Assembly: GCF_016925535.1 (NCBI RefSeq)
Contig: NZ_CP070496.1
Location: 2,418,001-2,482,000 of the forward strand
DNA: 64,000 nt
Direction of reading: 5' to 3'
DNA from: Natronoglycomyces albus
GTDB taxonomy: Bacteria; Actinomycetota; Actinomycetes; Mycobacteriales; Micromonosporaceae
Shown: piece after piece, positions 27,836 through 36,038 of the stretch
Position numbering within the stretch: position 1 is the stretch's first letter
Layout of the letters: each line of letters begins with the position of its first letter
Notes under the pieces: model-generated
What the model was told of the DNA's origin: nothing
Databases searched by the model: none
What the model saw: the letters and a program-made list of their open reading frames with translations, nothing else
Made by a program: the position numbers and the translations under genes

Positions 27836-28293
27836 CGGCCCCAGCGCGGATGCGAGGAGCTTCAGACGCTCTGCGGATCCCACATTCCGCCCCAAGTCCA
27901 AGCATGCGCGAATCTCGCCCAGATACGCGGGAGGTAGGGCCGCCCCTTCGGAACCTTCCACAAGCTGCATACCGAGCCCTGTGGGCACCAAAGCACGTGC
28001 GACCACTGACCTCGCCCCAGGCCGAAAAGGTGCGTGGCAGAGACGCTGGCTGTCCACATCAATTCGGCGAGCACCTCGGGAATCTGTTCGATGCCCGTAG
28101 CGATGGTCTGCATATGCCGCAGGCACTGCGAGGCCAGCGTCGACGTCAGCGCGTCGGTTTTCGCTGAGGACCTCAGACTCCACCATGAATGGAGAGTTGA
28201 GGCCGACGGGGGTCTCCGCTCCCCTTTGCGGAGGGCCGTGGTCGGACTCTCCAACGATTGCTCGTGTCTGGAGGAGAGCCTGGAGTGAATCAC
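27836..28293 (-). pseudogene. Frameshifted gene upstream of the RiPP-like relic
   Basis: No single frame is convincing, but pieces read on the same strand as protein: LQTRAIVGESDHGPPQRGAE and NSPFMVESEVLSENRR in one frame, LASQCLRHMQTIATGIEQ and PEVLAELMWTASVSATH in the next, then LVPTGLGMQLVEGSEGAALP and YLGEIRACLDLGRNVGSAER back in the first. They suggest one gene of about 150 codons with at least two frameshifts ending just before the precursor-like relic. I do not recognise the family; a biosynthetic partner of the precursor is possible. Confidence 0.3.
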
Positions 28294-28735
28294 CCGAAGA
28301 TCGGACTAGCTCAGGTGGCCGCGCGACCGGGGCTGTTGATTGGCGATATCGATGGGTTTAGCCCGTATTTTGAACGAGATCACCTATAGAACAAATTGGC
28401 CGATGTCGATATACTAAGCGAGAAACAGGGTTGCGACCGTCCCCCCAGCACGGTCGCAACCCTGTTTTATGCACTGATCCCAGCTCGTCTCTCATGCGCT
28501 GGATAGGGAATCGCTCACTGTGCGCACCCCAGGTAACAGTGACTCACTGTTTGTACCCAACCAGCACCGCCGAGGCGGCCACTTTGGGGTTAACTCGCCG
28601 TGTTGTGTCGCAAGAGCGACACTTCTACGCACGTACTTCTACTTCGCACGCGGAGAACCGTGCCTGGCCTTGCGTTCGCGATGGCGGCTTCACGAGCCTT
28701 CCCCGCACGTGGCACGGGAATGACACGTTCTGCGG
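28294..28735. other. Intergenic, terminator only
   Basis: No supported gene. Contains the strong hairpin at 28423-28468. The remainder up to the thioredoxin stop has no recognisable sequence. Confidence 0.45.
28423..28468 (+). terminator. Bidirectional-type terminator hairpin
   Basis: An 18-bp perfect stem AAACAGGGTTGCGACCGT / ACGGTCGCAACCCTGTTT with a 9-nt C-rich loop, followed by TTAT. It has no intact gene directly before it, so it may be left from the decayed locus. Confidence 0.7.
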
Positions 28736-29113
28736 CTAGCTTTGGGCTCGTCCCGCTTCTTCCGCCGCGACCTGGGCGCGCACATCGTCCATATCCAGTT
28801 TCCGCGCCTGGCTGATGAGATCCTCCAGGGCTTCCTTCGGCAGCGCACCCGGCTGGGCGAACACCAAGATTCCATCCCGGAAAACCATGAGGGTCGGAAT
28901 CGACTGGATGTTGACAGCGGCGGCTATCTCCGGTTCCGCTTCGGTGTCGACCTTCGCGAAGACGATGTCCTCGTGATTGTCACTGACTTCCTGGAAGGTT
29001 GGCGCGAACTGACGGCAGGGGCCACACCACTGTGCCCAGTAGTCGACCAGCACGATGCCGTCAGCTTCGATGGTGTCTTTGAACGTCTCTTTGGTGAGAT
29101 CGATGGTGGCCAC
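28736..29113 (-). CDS. trxA: Thioredoxin
   Basis: A 125-residue thiol-disulfide reductase. The active site WCGPC (Cys30, Cys33) follows the usual VLVDYWAQ strand, and the cis-Pro lies in IQSIPTLMVFRDG. The GTG at 29113 (MATIDLTKETF) is chosen because AAAGG lies 9 nt upstream and the N-terminus then matches thioredoxins; the longer start at 29185 would overlap the divergent regulator. The C-terminal tail RAQVAAEEAGRAQS is longer than in E. coli. Thioredoxin could serve the nearby peroxiredoxin. Confidence 0.9.
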   Translation of the reverse strand: MATIDLTKETFKDTIEADGIVLVDYWAQWCGPCRQFAPTFQEVSDNHEDIVFAKVDTEAEPEIAAAVNIQSIPTLMVFRDGILVFAQPGALPKEALEDLISQARKLDMDDVRAQVAAEEAGRAQS

Positions 29114-29253
29114 GAATATCGGCCTTTCTATGGTTGGTTCCGCCCGTTGTAACAGTTCCCTTACAGCTGATATTCCTGGGGGCACCCACCCGCTCCAACG
29201 CAGGCAGTGAGCCGGTGCGCAACCTCATAGGAGAAGCTGGCACTCTTATAACC

Positions 29254-30438
29254 ATGATGTTGGCCGCCACCATACAGAATGTCGAGCGCGCGACAGGCGC
29301 TCTGGCAACCCAAAGTATTGCCCGCATGGATGACCAACTGCCGTGGTTTCGGGAGCTCCCCGCCGAGAAGCGCTCCATGGTCACTCTCGTGGCGCAAGCT
29401 GGTGTACGTCAGCTCGTCCAGTGGATGCGCAATGAGGGAGCCGATACTGGCATCTCCGATGAGGTCTTTGAGGCCGCGCCCGTCGAGCTGGCCCGGGCCA
29501 TCAGTCTCCAACACACGGTCGCGCTCATCCAGGTGACATGTGAGGTGGTGGAAGAACAGGTGCCAGCCTTGGCCGCCGAAGGCGAAGACGAGGCCCTGCG
29601 GGAGGCTGTACTGCGTTTTTCTCGTGAAATCGCCTTTGCCGCCGCTCGGGTATACGCCCGCGCCGCTGAGTCGCGCGGAGCCTGGGACGCTCGACTCCAA
29701 GCCATGCTGGTCGACGCTCTACTGCGAGGCGACGGCCCAGACGAACTGGCCGGACGCGCCGCCGCCCTAGGCTGGTCGGAGATACAGCCGGTCACCGTGG
29801 CCTGCGGCAACACCCCCGGCGGTGAGACGACCGCGGTGCTCCACAGCGTCCAAAAGGCTGCCCGCCGTTTGGGCGTGGAAGTCTTGGCCGGTGTTCATGG
29901 GGCCCGCCTCGTGGTCCTCATAGGCGGCATTGACGACGCGCTGCCGACAGTGGAGAAACTGACTAGTCAGTTCGGTGAGGGGCCCATCGTGGTGGGTCAC
30001 TCCGTAGCCGGAGTCACCGAGGCCTCGTCTTCGGCGCACGCGGCCGTCACCGGTCACCGCGCCGCTGCGGCTTGGCCCGACGCTCCGTGCCCTGCTCTGG
30101 CCACGCAACTACTACCCGAGCGGGCCGTCGCTGGCGATATCGAGGCGCGCAAGGCGTTGCGAACCGGTGTGTACGTGACACTCAAACGCGCCGGTGGCGA
30201 GCTGCTGGAGACGATGGACGCGTTCATTTCCTCCGGTGGGGTCCTGGAAGGCACCGCCCGGGCGCTATATGTCCATCCCAATACGGTGCGTTACCGCCTG
30301 CGCCGCATTCACGAAGTGACCGGTTTGGCCCCTACTGAGGCACATGACGCCTTTGCCCTACGTGTGGGCTTGGCCATAGGCCGCCTGGAATCCACCCCCG
30401 CGCAACGGCATAAGCCCAGCTTACAAAGGTTATTGTAG
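29254..30438 (+). CDS. PucR/CdaR-type transcriptional regulator, FasR-like
   Basis: A 394-residue regulator. The N-terminal part (ATQSIARMDDQLPWFRELPAEKRSMVTLVAQAG) matches the domain found in the regulator that precedes fabD in streptomycetes. A central GGDEF-like/CdaR region follows (VHGARLVVLIGGIDD). The C-terminus has the PucR helix-turn-helix ALYVHPNTVRYRLRRIHEVTGL. In Streptomyces the orthologue by position (FasR) activates the fab operon; the same role is inferred here. The start is taken as the ATG at 29254 by similarity and because longer starts run into the divergent thioredoxin gene; the ribosome site is weak. Confidence 0.88.
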   Translation: MMLAATIQNVERATGALATQSIARMDDQLPWFRELPAEKRSMVTLVAQAGVRQLVQWMRNEGADTGISDEVFEAAPVELARAISLQHTVALIQVTCEVVEEQVPALAAEGEDEALREAVLRFSREIAFAAARVYARAAESRGAWDARLQAMLVDALLRGDGPDELAGRAAALGWSEIQPVTVACGNTPGGETTAVLHSVQKAARRLGVEVLAGVHGARLVVLIGGIDDALPTVEKLTSQFGEGPIVVGHSVAGVTEASSSAHAAVTGHRAAAAWPDAPCPALATQLLPERAVAGDIEARKALRTGVYVTLKRAGGELLETMDAFISSGGVLEGTARALYVHPNTVRYRLRRIHEVTGLAPTEAHDAFALRVGLAIGRLESTPAQRHKPSLQRLL

Positions 30439-30517
30439 GTTTCCAACAAAAGATGATCACGCATTCAGTCAGCGTTAAGCACTGTTAATCACGGCCAGGT
30501 AGGCCAGAGTTTGAGTT

Positions 30518-31684
30518 GTGCTAGCCATAGTCGCGCCCGGACAGGGGGCGCAGAAGCCCGGTTTTCTCAAGCCCTGGCTCGACCTACCTGGAGCCGCCGA
30601 CAGGCTGCGCTGGTGGTCGGAGTTGACAGGGAAAGACCTCATTCGCCTCGGAACCGAAGCCGACGCCGATGAGATTACCGATACTGCCAACACGCAGCCG
30701 CTCCTTGTGGCGGCGGGACTGTTGGCCGCCGAACATGTGCCCGTGGCCGACGCAGGGGTCGTCGCGGGTCACTCCGTCGGGGAACTGACCGCCTACGCCC
30801 TAGCCGGTGTTCTCTCCCCCGAAGCGGCCGTGACGCTCGCGGGAGTGCGCGGCCGGGAAATGGCCGCCGCCTGCCATGCCGAGCCCACCACCATGGCCGC
30901 CGTCCTCGGCGGAGCACAGGAGGAGGTACTCGACGCGATCGAGCAAGCCGGGGCCTGGCCCGCCAACCGCAATATGGCCGGACAGATCGTCGCCGCCGGT
31001 CCGGTAGCCGCGATCGATAAGCTAGTCGACAACCCCCCAGCTCGCGCCCGAGTTCGTAAACTCGCCGTGGCCGGGGCCTTCCACACTCCGCACATGGCGC
31101 CCGCTAAAGAGGAGATGCGCGCCATTGCCGGAGGTGTGGACACCGCGGACCCCGAGCGTTTGCTGCTGTCGAACTCCGATGGTTCGGCCGTCGTCTCCGG
31201 TGAGTCCGCGCTGAACCTCATGGTCAACCAGATCACCGCGCCGGTGCGCTGGGACGCTTGCATGGAGACACTCGCCGACTTGGGCGTCACCGCCCTCATC
31301 GAACTGGCACCGGCCGGAACACTCACCGGTATGGCCAAGCGAGCCCTCAAAGGAGTTGAACTCCTCACCGTCAACACGCCCGAGGACCTGGAGGCCGCCG
31401 CGCAACTGGCCGCCTCTCACGGAGCCGAGCCGACCGTGGAGCCCTCCGTGGCCTTCCATGTGGCCGTCTCCCGCGCCCCTGGTGTGTTCAGCCCCAATGA
31501 GGGTCTGACCCCGGGAGACCGGGTGGAGAACGGCGTAAGCCTCGGTGAGGTGTCCGGTCGCGCCGGAACCCAGACCGTTACGGCCGCCCATTCTGGGCTG
31601 CTGCTGGAGTGGCTGGTCGAAGCCGGCGACCGCGTCGCCGTTGGCCACCCCCTAGCTCGGATTCAGCCCCAAGGAGAGCGTTAA
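30518..31684 (+). CDS. fabD: Malonyl-CoA:ACP transacylase with C-terminal biotinyl-like domain
   Basis: A 388-residue enzyme that loads malonate from CoA onto ACP. The acyltransferase part (1-310) has the GQGAQ oxyanion motif, nucleophile Ser86 in GHSVGEL, and the catalytic His in GAFHTPHMAP. Residues about 315-388 form an extra domain that aligns with biotin/lipoyl carrier domains: VFSPNEG, GDRVENGVSLGEVSG, then HSGLLLEWLVEAGDRVAVGHPLARI. The acceptor MKM is missing (RAGTQT), so it cannot be biotinylated. FabD is usually about 310 residues. It starts at a GTG. Its stop abuts the fabH ATG, so the operon is tightly coupled. Confidence 0.93.
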   Translation: MLAIVAPGQGAQKPGFLKPWLDLPGAADRLRWWSELTGKDLIRLGTEADADEITDTANTQPLLVAAGLLAAEHVPVADAGVVAGHSVGELTAYALAGVLSPEAAVTLAGVRGREMAAACHAEPTTMAAVLGGAQEEVLDAIEQAGAWPANRNMAGQIVAAGPVAAIDKLVDNPPARARVRKLAVAGAFHTPHMAPAKEEMRAIAGGVDTADPERLLLSNSDGSAVVSGESALNLMVNQITAPVRWDACMETLADLGVTALIELAPAGTLTGMAKRALKGVELLTVNTPEDLEAAAQLAASHGAEPTVEPSVAFHVAVSRAPGVFSPNEGLTPGDRVENGVSLGEVSGRAGTQTVTAAHSGLLLEWLVEAGDRVAVGHPLARIQPQGER

Positions 31685-32635
31685 ATGCCGAACGGTTCCC
31701 GCGTCGTCAGCGTCGGTCACTACCAACCCGAGAAGGTCCTCACCAACGCCGAATTGTGCGAAATGGTCGAGACCACCGATGAATGGATTACCTCTCGGGT
31801 CGGTATCAAAGAACGCCGCATCGCCGAGAAGGACGAAAAAGTCGCCGATCTGGCTTTCAAAGCCGGGCAACAGGCCTTGGCCAACTCTGGCCTCAGCGCT
31901 AGCGACATCGACATGGTGCTGGTAGGCACGACTTCGGCGATGGACCGCACTCCCAACACCGCCTGTCAGGTCGCCGCGCGACTGGGCATCGAGACCGGTT
32001 CGCCGGCGATGGACGTCAACACCGCCTGCTCAGGTTTCGGCTACGCGGTGGGCATGGCCGACCAGTTCCTCAAGGGTGGCACTGCCAAGCGAGCGCTCGT
32101 CATCGGGGCCGAGAAGCTAACCCAGTTCACCGATTGGTCCGACCGCTCCACCTGCGTGCTCTTCGGAGACGGCGCGGGCGCGGTCATCATGGAGGCCACC
32201 GACGAGACTGAACAGGTCACCGGACCAGTCGTGTGGGGCTCAGTACCGGCAATGGCCGACGTCATTCGCATCACCGAGGACATTCCCTTCATTAAGCAGG
32301 AGGGGCAGAGCGTCTACCGCTGGACGGTGACATCACTTCCTCCCCTTATCCGCCAGACCATCAACGACGCTGGACTGGAACCCGCATCCATCAAAGCCTT
32401 CGTCCTGCACCAGGCGAACCTGCGCATTATTGAAGGCATCTCAAAACGACTGGGCTTCGATGACGCCATCATCGCCGATGACATCATCTACTCCGGTAAC
32501 ACGTCAACGGCCTCCATACCGTTGGCACTGTCGAAATTGGTGCAAGAAGGCAAGGTGCAATCTGGCGACCCGATCGTTCTGTTCGGGTTCGGCGGAGGAC
32601 TCACTTATGCCGGGCAGGTCATCTACTGCCCGTAA
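31685..32635 (+). CDS. fabH: Beta-ketoacyl-ACP synthase III
   Basis: A 316-residue initiating condensing enzyme that joins acyl-CoA with malonyl-ACP. The catalytic triad is visible: Cys115 in VNTACSGFGYA, His in VLHQANLRI, and Asn in YSGNTSTASIPL. Length is normal for FabH. It starts directly after the fabD stop codon and is followed by acpP after 46 bp. Chain-length or branched-chain preference cannot be read from these motifs. Confidence 0.95.
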   Translation: MPNGSRVVSVGHYQPEKVLTNAELCEMVETTDEWITSRVGIKERRIAEKDEKVADLAFKAGQQALANSGLSASDIDMVLVGTTSAMDRTPNTACQVAARLGIETGSPAMDVNTACSGFGYAVGMADQFLKGGTAKRALVIGAEKLTQFTDWSDRSTCVLFGDGAGAVIMEATDETEQVTGPVVWGSVPAMADVIRITEDIPFIKQEGQSVYRWTVTSLPPLIRQTINDAGLEPASIKAFVLHQANLRIIEGISKRLGFDDAIIADDIIYSGNTSTASIPLALSKLVQEGKVQSGDPIVLFGFGGGLTYAGQVIYCP

Positions 32636-32681
32636 GCGAAAGTTAAATCCAACTTTTGCTCCGTATGTGAAAGGAAACGAA

Positions 32682-32918
32682 ATGACACGCGACGAGATCC
32701 GTGAAGGTCTGTCCGAAATTCTCGAAGAGGTCGCCGGTGTGACCCCGGACGACGTCACCGACGAAAAGTCCTTCACTGACGACCTCGACGTTGACTCGCT
32801 GGCCATGACCGAGGTCATGCTCGCCGCCGAGGAAAAGTTCGGCACCGCCATTCCCGACGAGGAAATCCAGAACCTGAAGACTGTCGGCGACGCGATCAAC
32901 TACATCGAAAAGGCTTAA
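32682..32918 (+). CDS. acpP: Acyl carrier protein
   Basis: A 78-residue acidic carrier protein. The phosphopantetheine serine is Ser39 in DLDVDSLAMTEV. The ATG at 32682 is preceded by AAAGGAAACG. It sits between fabH and fabF in the order usual for streptomycetes and their relatives. Confidence 0.96.
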   Translation: MTRDEIREGLSEILEEVAGVTPDDVTDEKSFTDDLDVDSLAMTEVMLAAEEKFGTAIPDEEIQNLKTVGDAINYIEKA

Positions 32919-32920
32919 TT

Positions 32921-34138
32921 GTGACAGAGGTAGTCGTCACCGGGCTCGGCGCGACCACTCCGCTTGGCGGAGACGTCGCATCGACCTGGGAACAACTCAC
33001 TGCTGGAAAATCCGGGGTAGGCGCTCTTGACCAAGAGTGGGCCGCCGAGCTATCGACCCGAATCGCCGCCCAACTGGCCCAAGAGCCGGGCGAGAAGATT
33101 CCGCGTGTGCGCATGCGCCGCCTCGACCGGAGCGAGCAAGTCGCCCTGATCGCGGCCCAGGAAGCGTGGAACGACGCCGCACATGGCGATGACGTGGACC
33201 ATGAACGGCTGGGAGTGTGCTTCGGATCTGGTATCGGTGGGGCGATCACCCTGCTGGAGCAGGACGACATCCTCGAAGCAAAAGGGCCACGCCGGGTCAG
33301 CCCCCACACCGTGCCCATGTTGATGCCCAACGGCCCTGCGGCCGTGGTCGGCCTCGAAATGGGTGCTCAAGCGGGCGTCCACGCTCCCACCAGCGCATGT
33401 GCCACCTCAGCCGAGGCGATTGCCTGGGCGGCGGACATGATTCGCGCTGGACGCGCCGACATTGTCGTCGCGGGGGGAGCCGAAGCGGTCATCCACGCAC
33501 TGCCGCTGGCGGGGTTTGGCTCCATGCGAGCCCTGTCGACGCGCAATGACGAGCCGGAGCGCGCCTCGCGCCCGTGGGACACCGGCCGGGACGGATTCGT
33601 CATGGGTGAGGGCGCGGGAGCACTCGTGCTGGAACGGGCCGACTACGCCCGCGCCCGCGGAGCCCGCATCTACGCCAAGGTCGCCGGGTCCGGACTGACT
33701 TCGGACGGGTTCGACATGGTGCAGCCGCATCCCGAATGCGCTGGCGGTATTCGCGCCATGCGCTTCGCGTTGCAGCAGGCGGGTCTGACCGGCTCGGACG
33801 TGGGGCACGTTAACGCGCACGCCACGTCCACTCCCGTCGGGGACATGGCCGAGGTTCACGGAATTCGCGAAGCGATCGGCAGCCACCCGATTCTGACCGG
33901 CACCAAGTCCATGACCGGGCACTTGTTGGGTGCGGCCGGAGCCGTCGAATCGATCGCCTCCATCCTGGCGATCCACTACGGCATCATTCCGCCCACCCTC
34001 AACTTGGAGTCCCCGGAGTCCGACCTGGATCTGGACGTGGCCAGCGGCGAAGCTCGCAAGGTTGAGCTCAACGCGGTCATGAACAACTCCTTCGGGTTCG
34101 GTGGGCACAACGCGGCCTTGCTCTTCACTAGGCCGTAG
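32921..34138 (+). CDS. fabF: Beta-ketoacyl-ACP synthase II
   Basis: A 405-residue elongating condensing enzyme. Active-site Cys160 lies in APTSACATSAEAIAWA, the two histidines in VNAHATSTPVGDMAE and a later NSFGFGGHNAAL, and the conserved Lys in TGTKSMTGHLLGAAGAVE. The GTG start is 2 nt after the acpP stop. A hairpin follows the stop, but accD downstream has its own ribosome site. Confidence 0.95.
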   Translation: MTEVVVTGLGATTPLGGDVASTWEQLTAGKSGVGALDQEWAAELSTRIAAQLAQEPGEKIPRVRMRRLDRSEQVALIAAQEAWNDAAHGDDVDHERLGVCFGSGIGGAITLLEQDDILEAKGPRRVSPHTVPMLMPNGPAAVVGLEMGAQAGVHAPTSACATSAEAIAWAADMIRAGRADIVVAGGAEAVIHALPLAGFGSMRALSTRNDEPERASRPWDTGRDGFVMGEGAGALVLERADYARARGARIYAKVAGSGLTSDGFDMVQPHPECAGGIRAMRFALQQAGLTGSDVGHVNAHATSTPVGDMAEVHGIREAIGSHPILTGTKSMTGHLLGAAGAVESIASILAIHYGIIPPTLNLESPESDLDLDVASGEARKVELNAVMNNSFGFGGHNAALLFTRP

Positions 34139-34145
34139 AGATCCG

Positions 34146-34185
34146 AAGTCTCGTCTACGGTGCCACGGTGCCGCCGACGAGACTT
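34146..34185 (+). terminator. Hairpin after fabF
   Basis: A 10-bp stem AAGTCTCGTC / GACGAGACTT with a 20-nt GC-rich loop, 8 nt after fabF. No T-run; it may attenuate rather than fully stop transcription into accD. Confidence 0.5.
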
Positions 34186-34353
34186 GAGGTTGCGTGATCT
34201 GGCCCCGGGTCACCGATTCATCGGTAAGGAGGCTTCTGCGACGAGGCAGAAGCTCGACGTTCTCACTCAAAGATGGGGCAGCGTCGCTGAGACCAACGTG
34301 CAGAAGCCTCCACTAGGGGCCCACGCGACAACAGCACACTTAAGGAGACCGAC

Positions 34354-35793
34354 GTGTCAGGTGCTATTACGAAGAGTTCGGCCACCACGCCCGCCAACGC
34401 TGAGGCGGCCGTCGACGTGCGCGACCCACTCCCCCGGCTGACGGCGCTGTTCGATGAGGGCACAATGCGCCCCATCAGCACGCCCGATAAGTCAGGCGTC
34501 CTCACCGCTCGCGGTGAAGTCAACGGCAGCGCCGTGATCGCCTACTGCTCCGATGCCCGCGTCATGGGCGGGGCAATGGGCACCGACGGTTGCATGCACA
34601 TCGTCGATGCCATCGACACCGCCGTCTCCGAGCGCATCCCCGTGGTCGGCATCTGGCACTCTGGCGGCGCCCGCCTCAACGAGGGTGTCACCGCGCTCGA
34701 CGCGGTCGGGCACGTCTTCGCCGCCATGATCCGCGCTTCCGGCCGGGTCCCCCAAATCTCAGTAGTGCTCGGCCCCGCCGCCGGAGGCGGAGCCTACGGG
34801 CCCGCGCTGACCGACATCGTCGTCATGAGCGACACCGGTCGCATCTTCGTCACCGGCCCCGACGTGGTGCGCTCGGTGACCGGCGAAGACGTCGACATGG
34901 AAACGCTGGGCGGCCCCGAAACCCATGGTCGCAAGTCCGGTGTCGCTCACGTGCTGCGCGAGACCGATGAAGAAGCCCTGGCCACTGGCCGCCAGCTAGC
35001 CGACCTCTTGGGCAATCAAGGCCGTCTCAACGTCGACGACGCCATCGACACCGAGAACCTGGCCGACCTGCTTCCCGAACAATCCAACCGCGCCTACGAT
35101 GTGCACCCGTTGGTCGAGGGCATCCTCGATACGAAAGACTCCTCCGTCGAACTGCACGAGAAGTACGCTCGCTCCATCGTCACCACCTTGGGTCGCTTTG
35201 GTGGGCGCACAGTCGGCGTCATCGCCAACAACCCGCTGAGGCTGGGCGGCTGCCTCAACTCCGAATCCGCCGAAAAGGCCGCGCGTTTCGTGCGGATGTG
35301 CGACTCGCTGGGCGTGCCGCTCATCGTCCTTGTTGACGTGCCTGGGTACCTGCCTGGCATTGCCCAAGAATGGGAAGGCGTCCTGCGACGGGGTGCGAAA
35401 CTGCTACACGCGTTCTCCGAGGCCGTCGTTCCGCGGGTGACGCTTGTGACCCGCAAGGCTTACGGCGGAGCCTACATCGCCATGAACTCACGCTCTCTTG
35501 GAGCCACGGCCGTGTTCGCTTGGCCTGGTGCCGAAGTCGCCGTCATGGGAGCCAGCGCCGCTGTCAATATCTTGCACCGCAAGAAGCTCGCCGCCGCCGC
35601 GCCCCAGGAGCGCGAGTCGCTTCGGGCCCAGCTGGTGGACGAACAGCAGCGGGTGGCTGGTGGGGTCGCCAAGGCTCAGGAGATCGGCGTCGTGGATGAG
35701 CTGATCGACCCGGCCAAGACTCGTCGCGCGTTGGCCGAGGCCCTGGATTCGGTGCCGCCGGCCCGTGGCGCGCACGGTAATATTCCGCTTTAA
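34354..35793 (+). CDS. accD: Acyl-CoA carboxylase beta (carboxyltransferase) subunit
   Basis: A 479-residue carboxyltransferase of the AccD6/PccB group that moves CO2 from biotin to acetyl- or propionyl-CoA. Both oxyanion holes are visible: SGGARLNEGVTALDAVG and GPAAGGGAYGPALTD in the N-domain, and DVPGYLPGIAQEWEGVLRRG with KAYGGAYIAMNSR in the C-domain. It supplies malonyl-CoA to the fab enzymes just upstream. The GTG has AAGGAGA 6 nt before it. The biotin carrier/carboxylase partner is not in the window. Confidence 0.93.
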   Translation: MSGAITKSSATTPANAEAAVDVRDPLPRLTALFDEGTMRPISTPDKSGVLTARGEVNGSAVIAYCSDARVMGGAMGTDGCMHIVDAIDTAVSERIPVVGIWHSGGARLNEGVTALDAVGHVFAAMIRASGRVPQISVVLGPAAGGGAYGPALTDIVVMSDTGRIFVTGPDVVRSVTGEDVDMETLGGPETHGRKSGVAHVLRETDEEALATGRQLADLLGNQGRLNVDDAIDTENLADLLPEQSNRAYDVHPLVEGILDTKDSSVELHEKYARSIVTTLGRFGGRTVGVIANNPLRLGGCLNSESAEKAARFVRMCDSLGVPLIVLVDVPGYLPGIAQEWEGVLRRGAKLLHAFSEAVVPRVTLVTRKAYGGAYIAMNSRSLGATAVFAWPGAEVAVMGASAAVNILHRKKLAAAAPQERESLRAQLVDEQQRVAGGVAKAQEIGVVDELIDPAKTRRALAEALDSVPPARGAHGNIPL

Positions 35794-35956
35794 TGGGCGC
35801 AGCGCCGCAGTGGCGCGGTCATCGAGTCTGACTAGGGGTTTGACCCCACATTGTTTGCACGGTGATGGATCGGCTAAGAACTTCGGCCGGTCCACCACCG
35901 TTTTTCGTTATGAGCCGTGGCCGGACTCGGGTTGTGTTTCCCTAGGCTGCGCGCAT

Positions 35957-35998
35957 ATGGATTGGGCTGAGCTCCACAGAGAGCTCAGCCCAATCCAT
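35957..35998. terminator. Bidirectional terminator between accD and amylase
   Basis: An 18-bp perfect stem ATGGATTGGGCTGAGCTC / GAGCTCAGCCCAATCCAT with a 6-nt loop, between two convergent genes. Confidence 0.75.
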
Positions 35999-36038
35999 TA
36001 CTTGGTCAGGGGAAAGCCAGTCTTCCGGTGGGGTCTGA

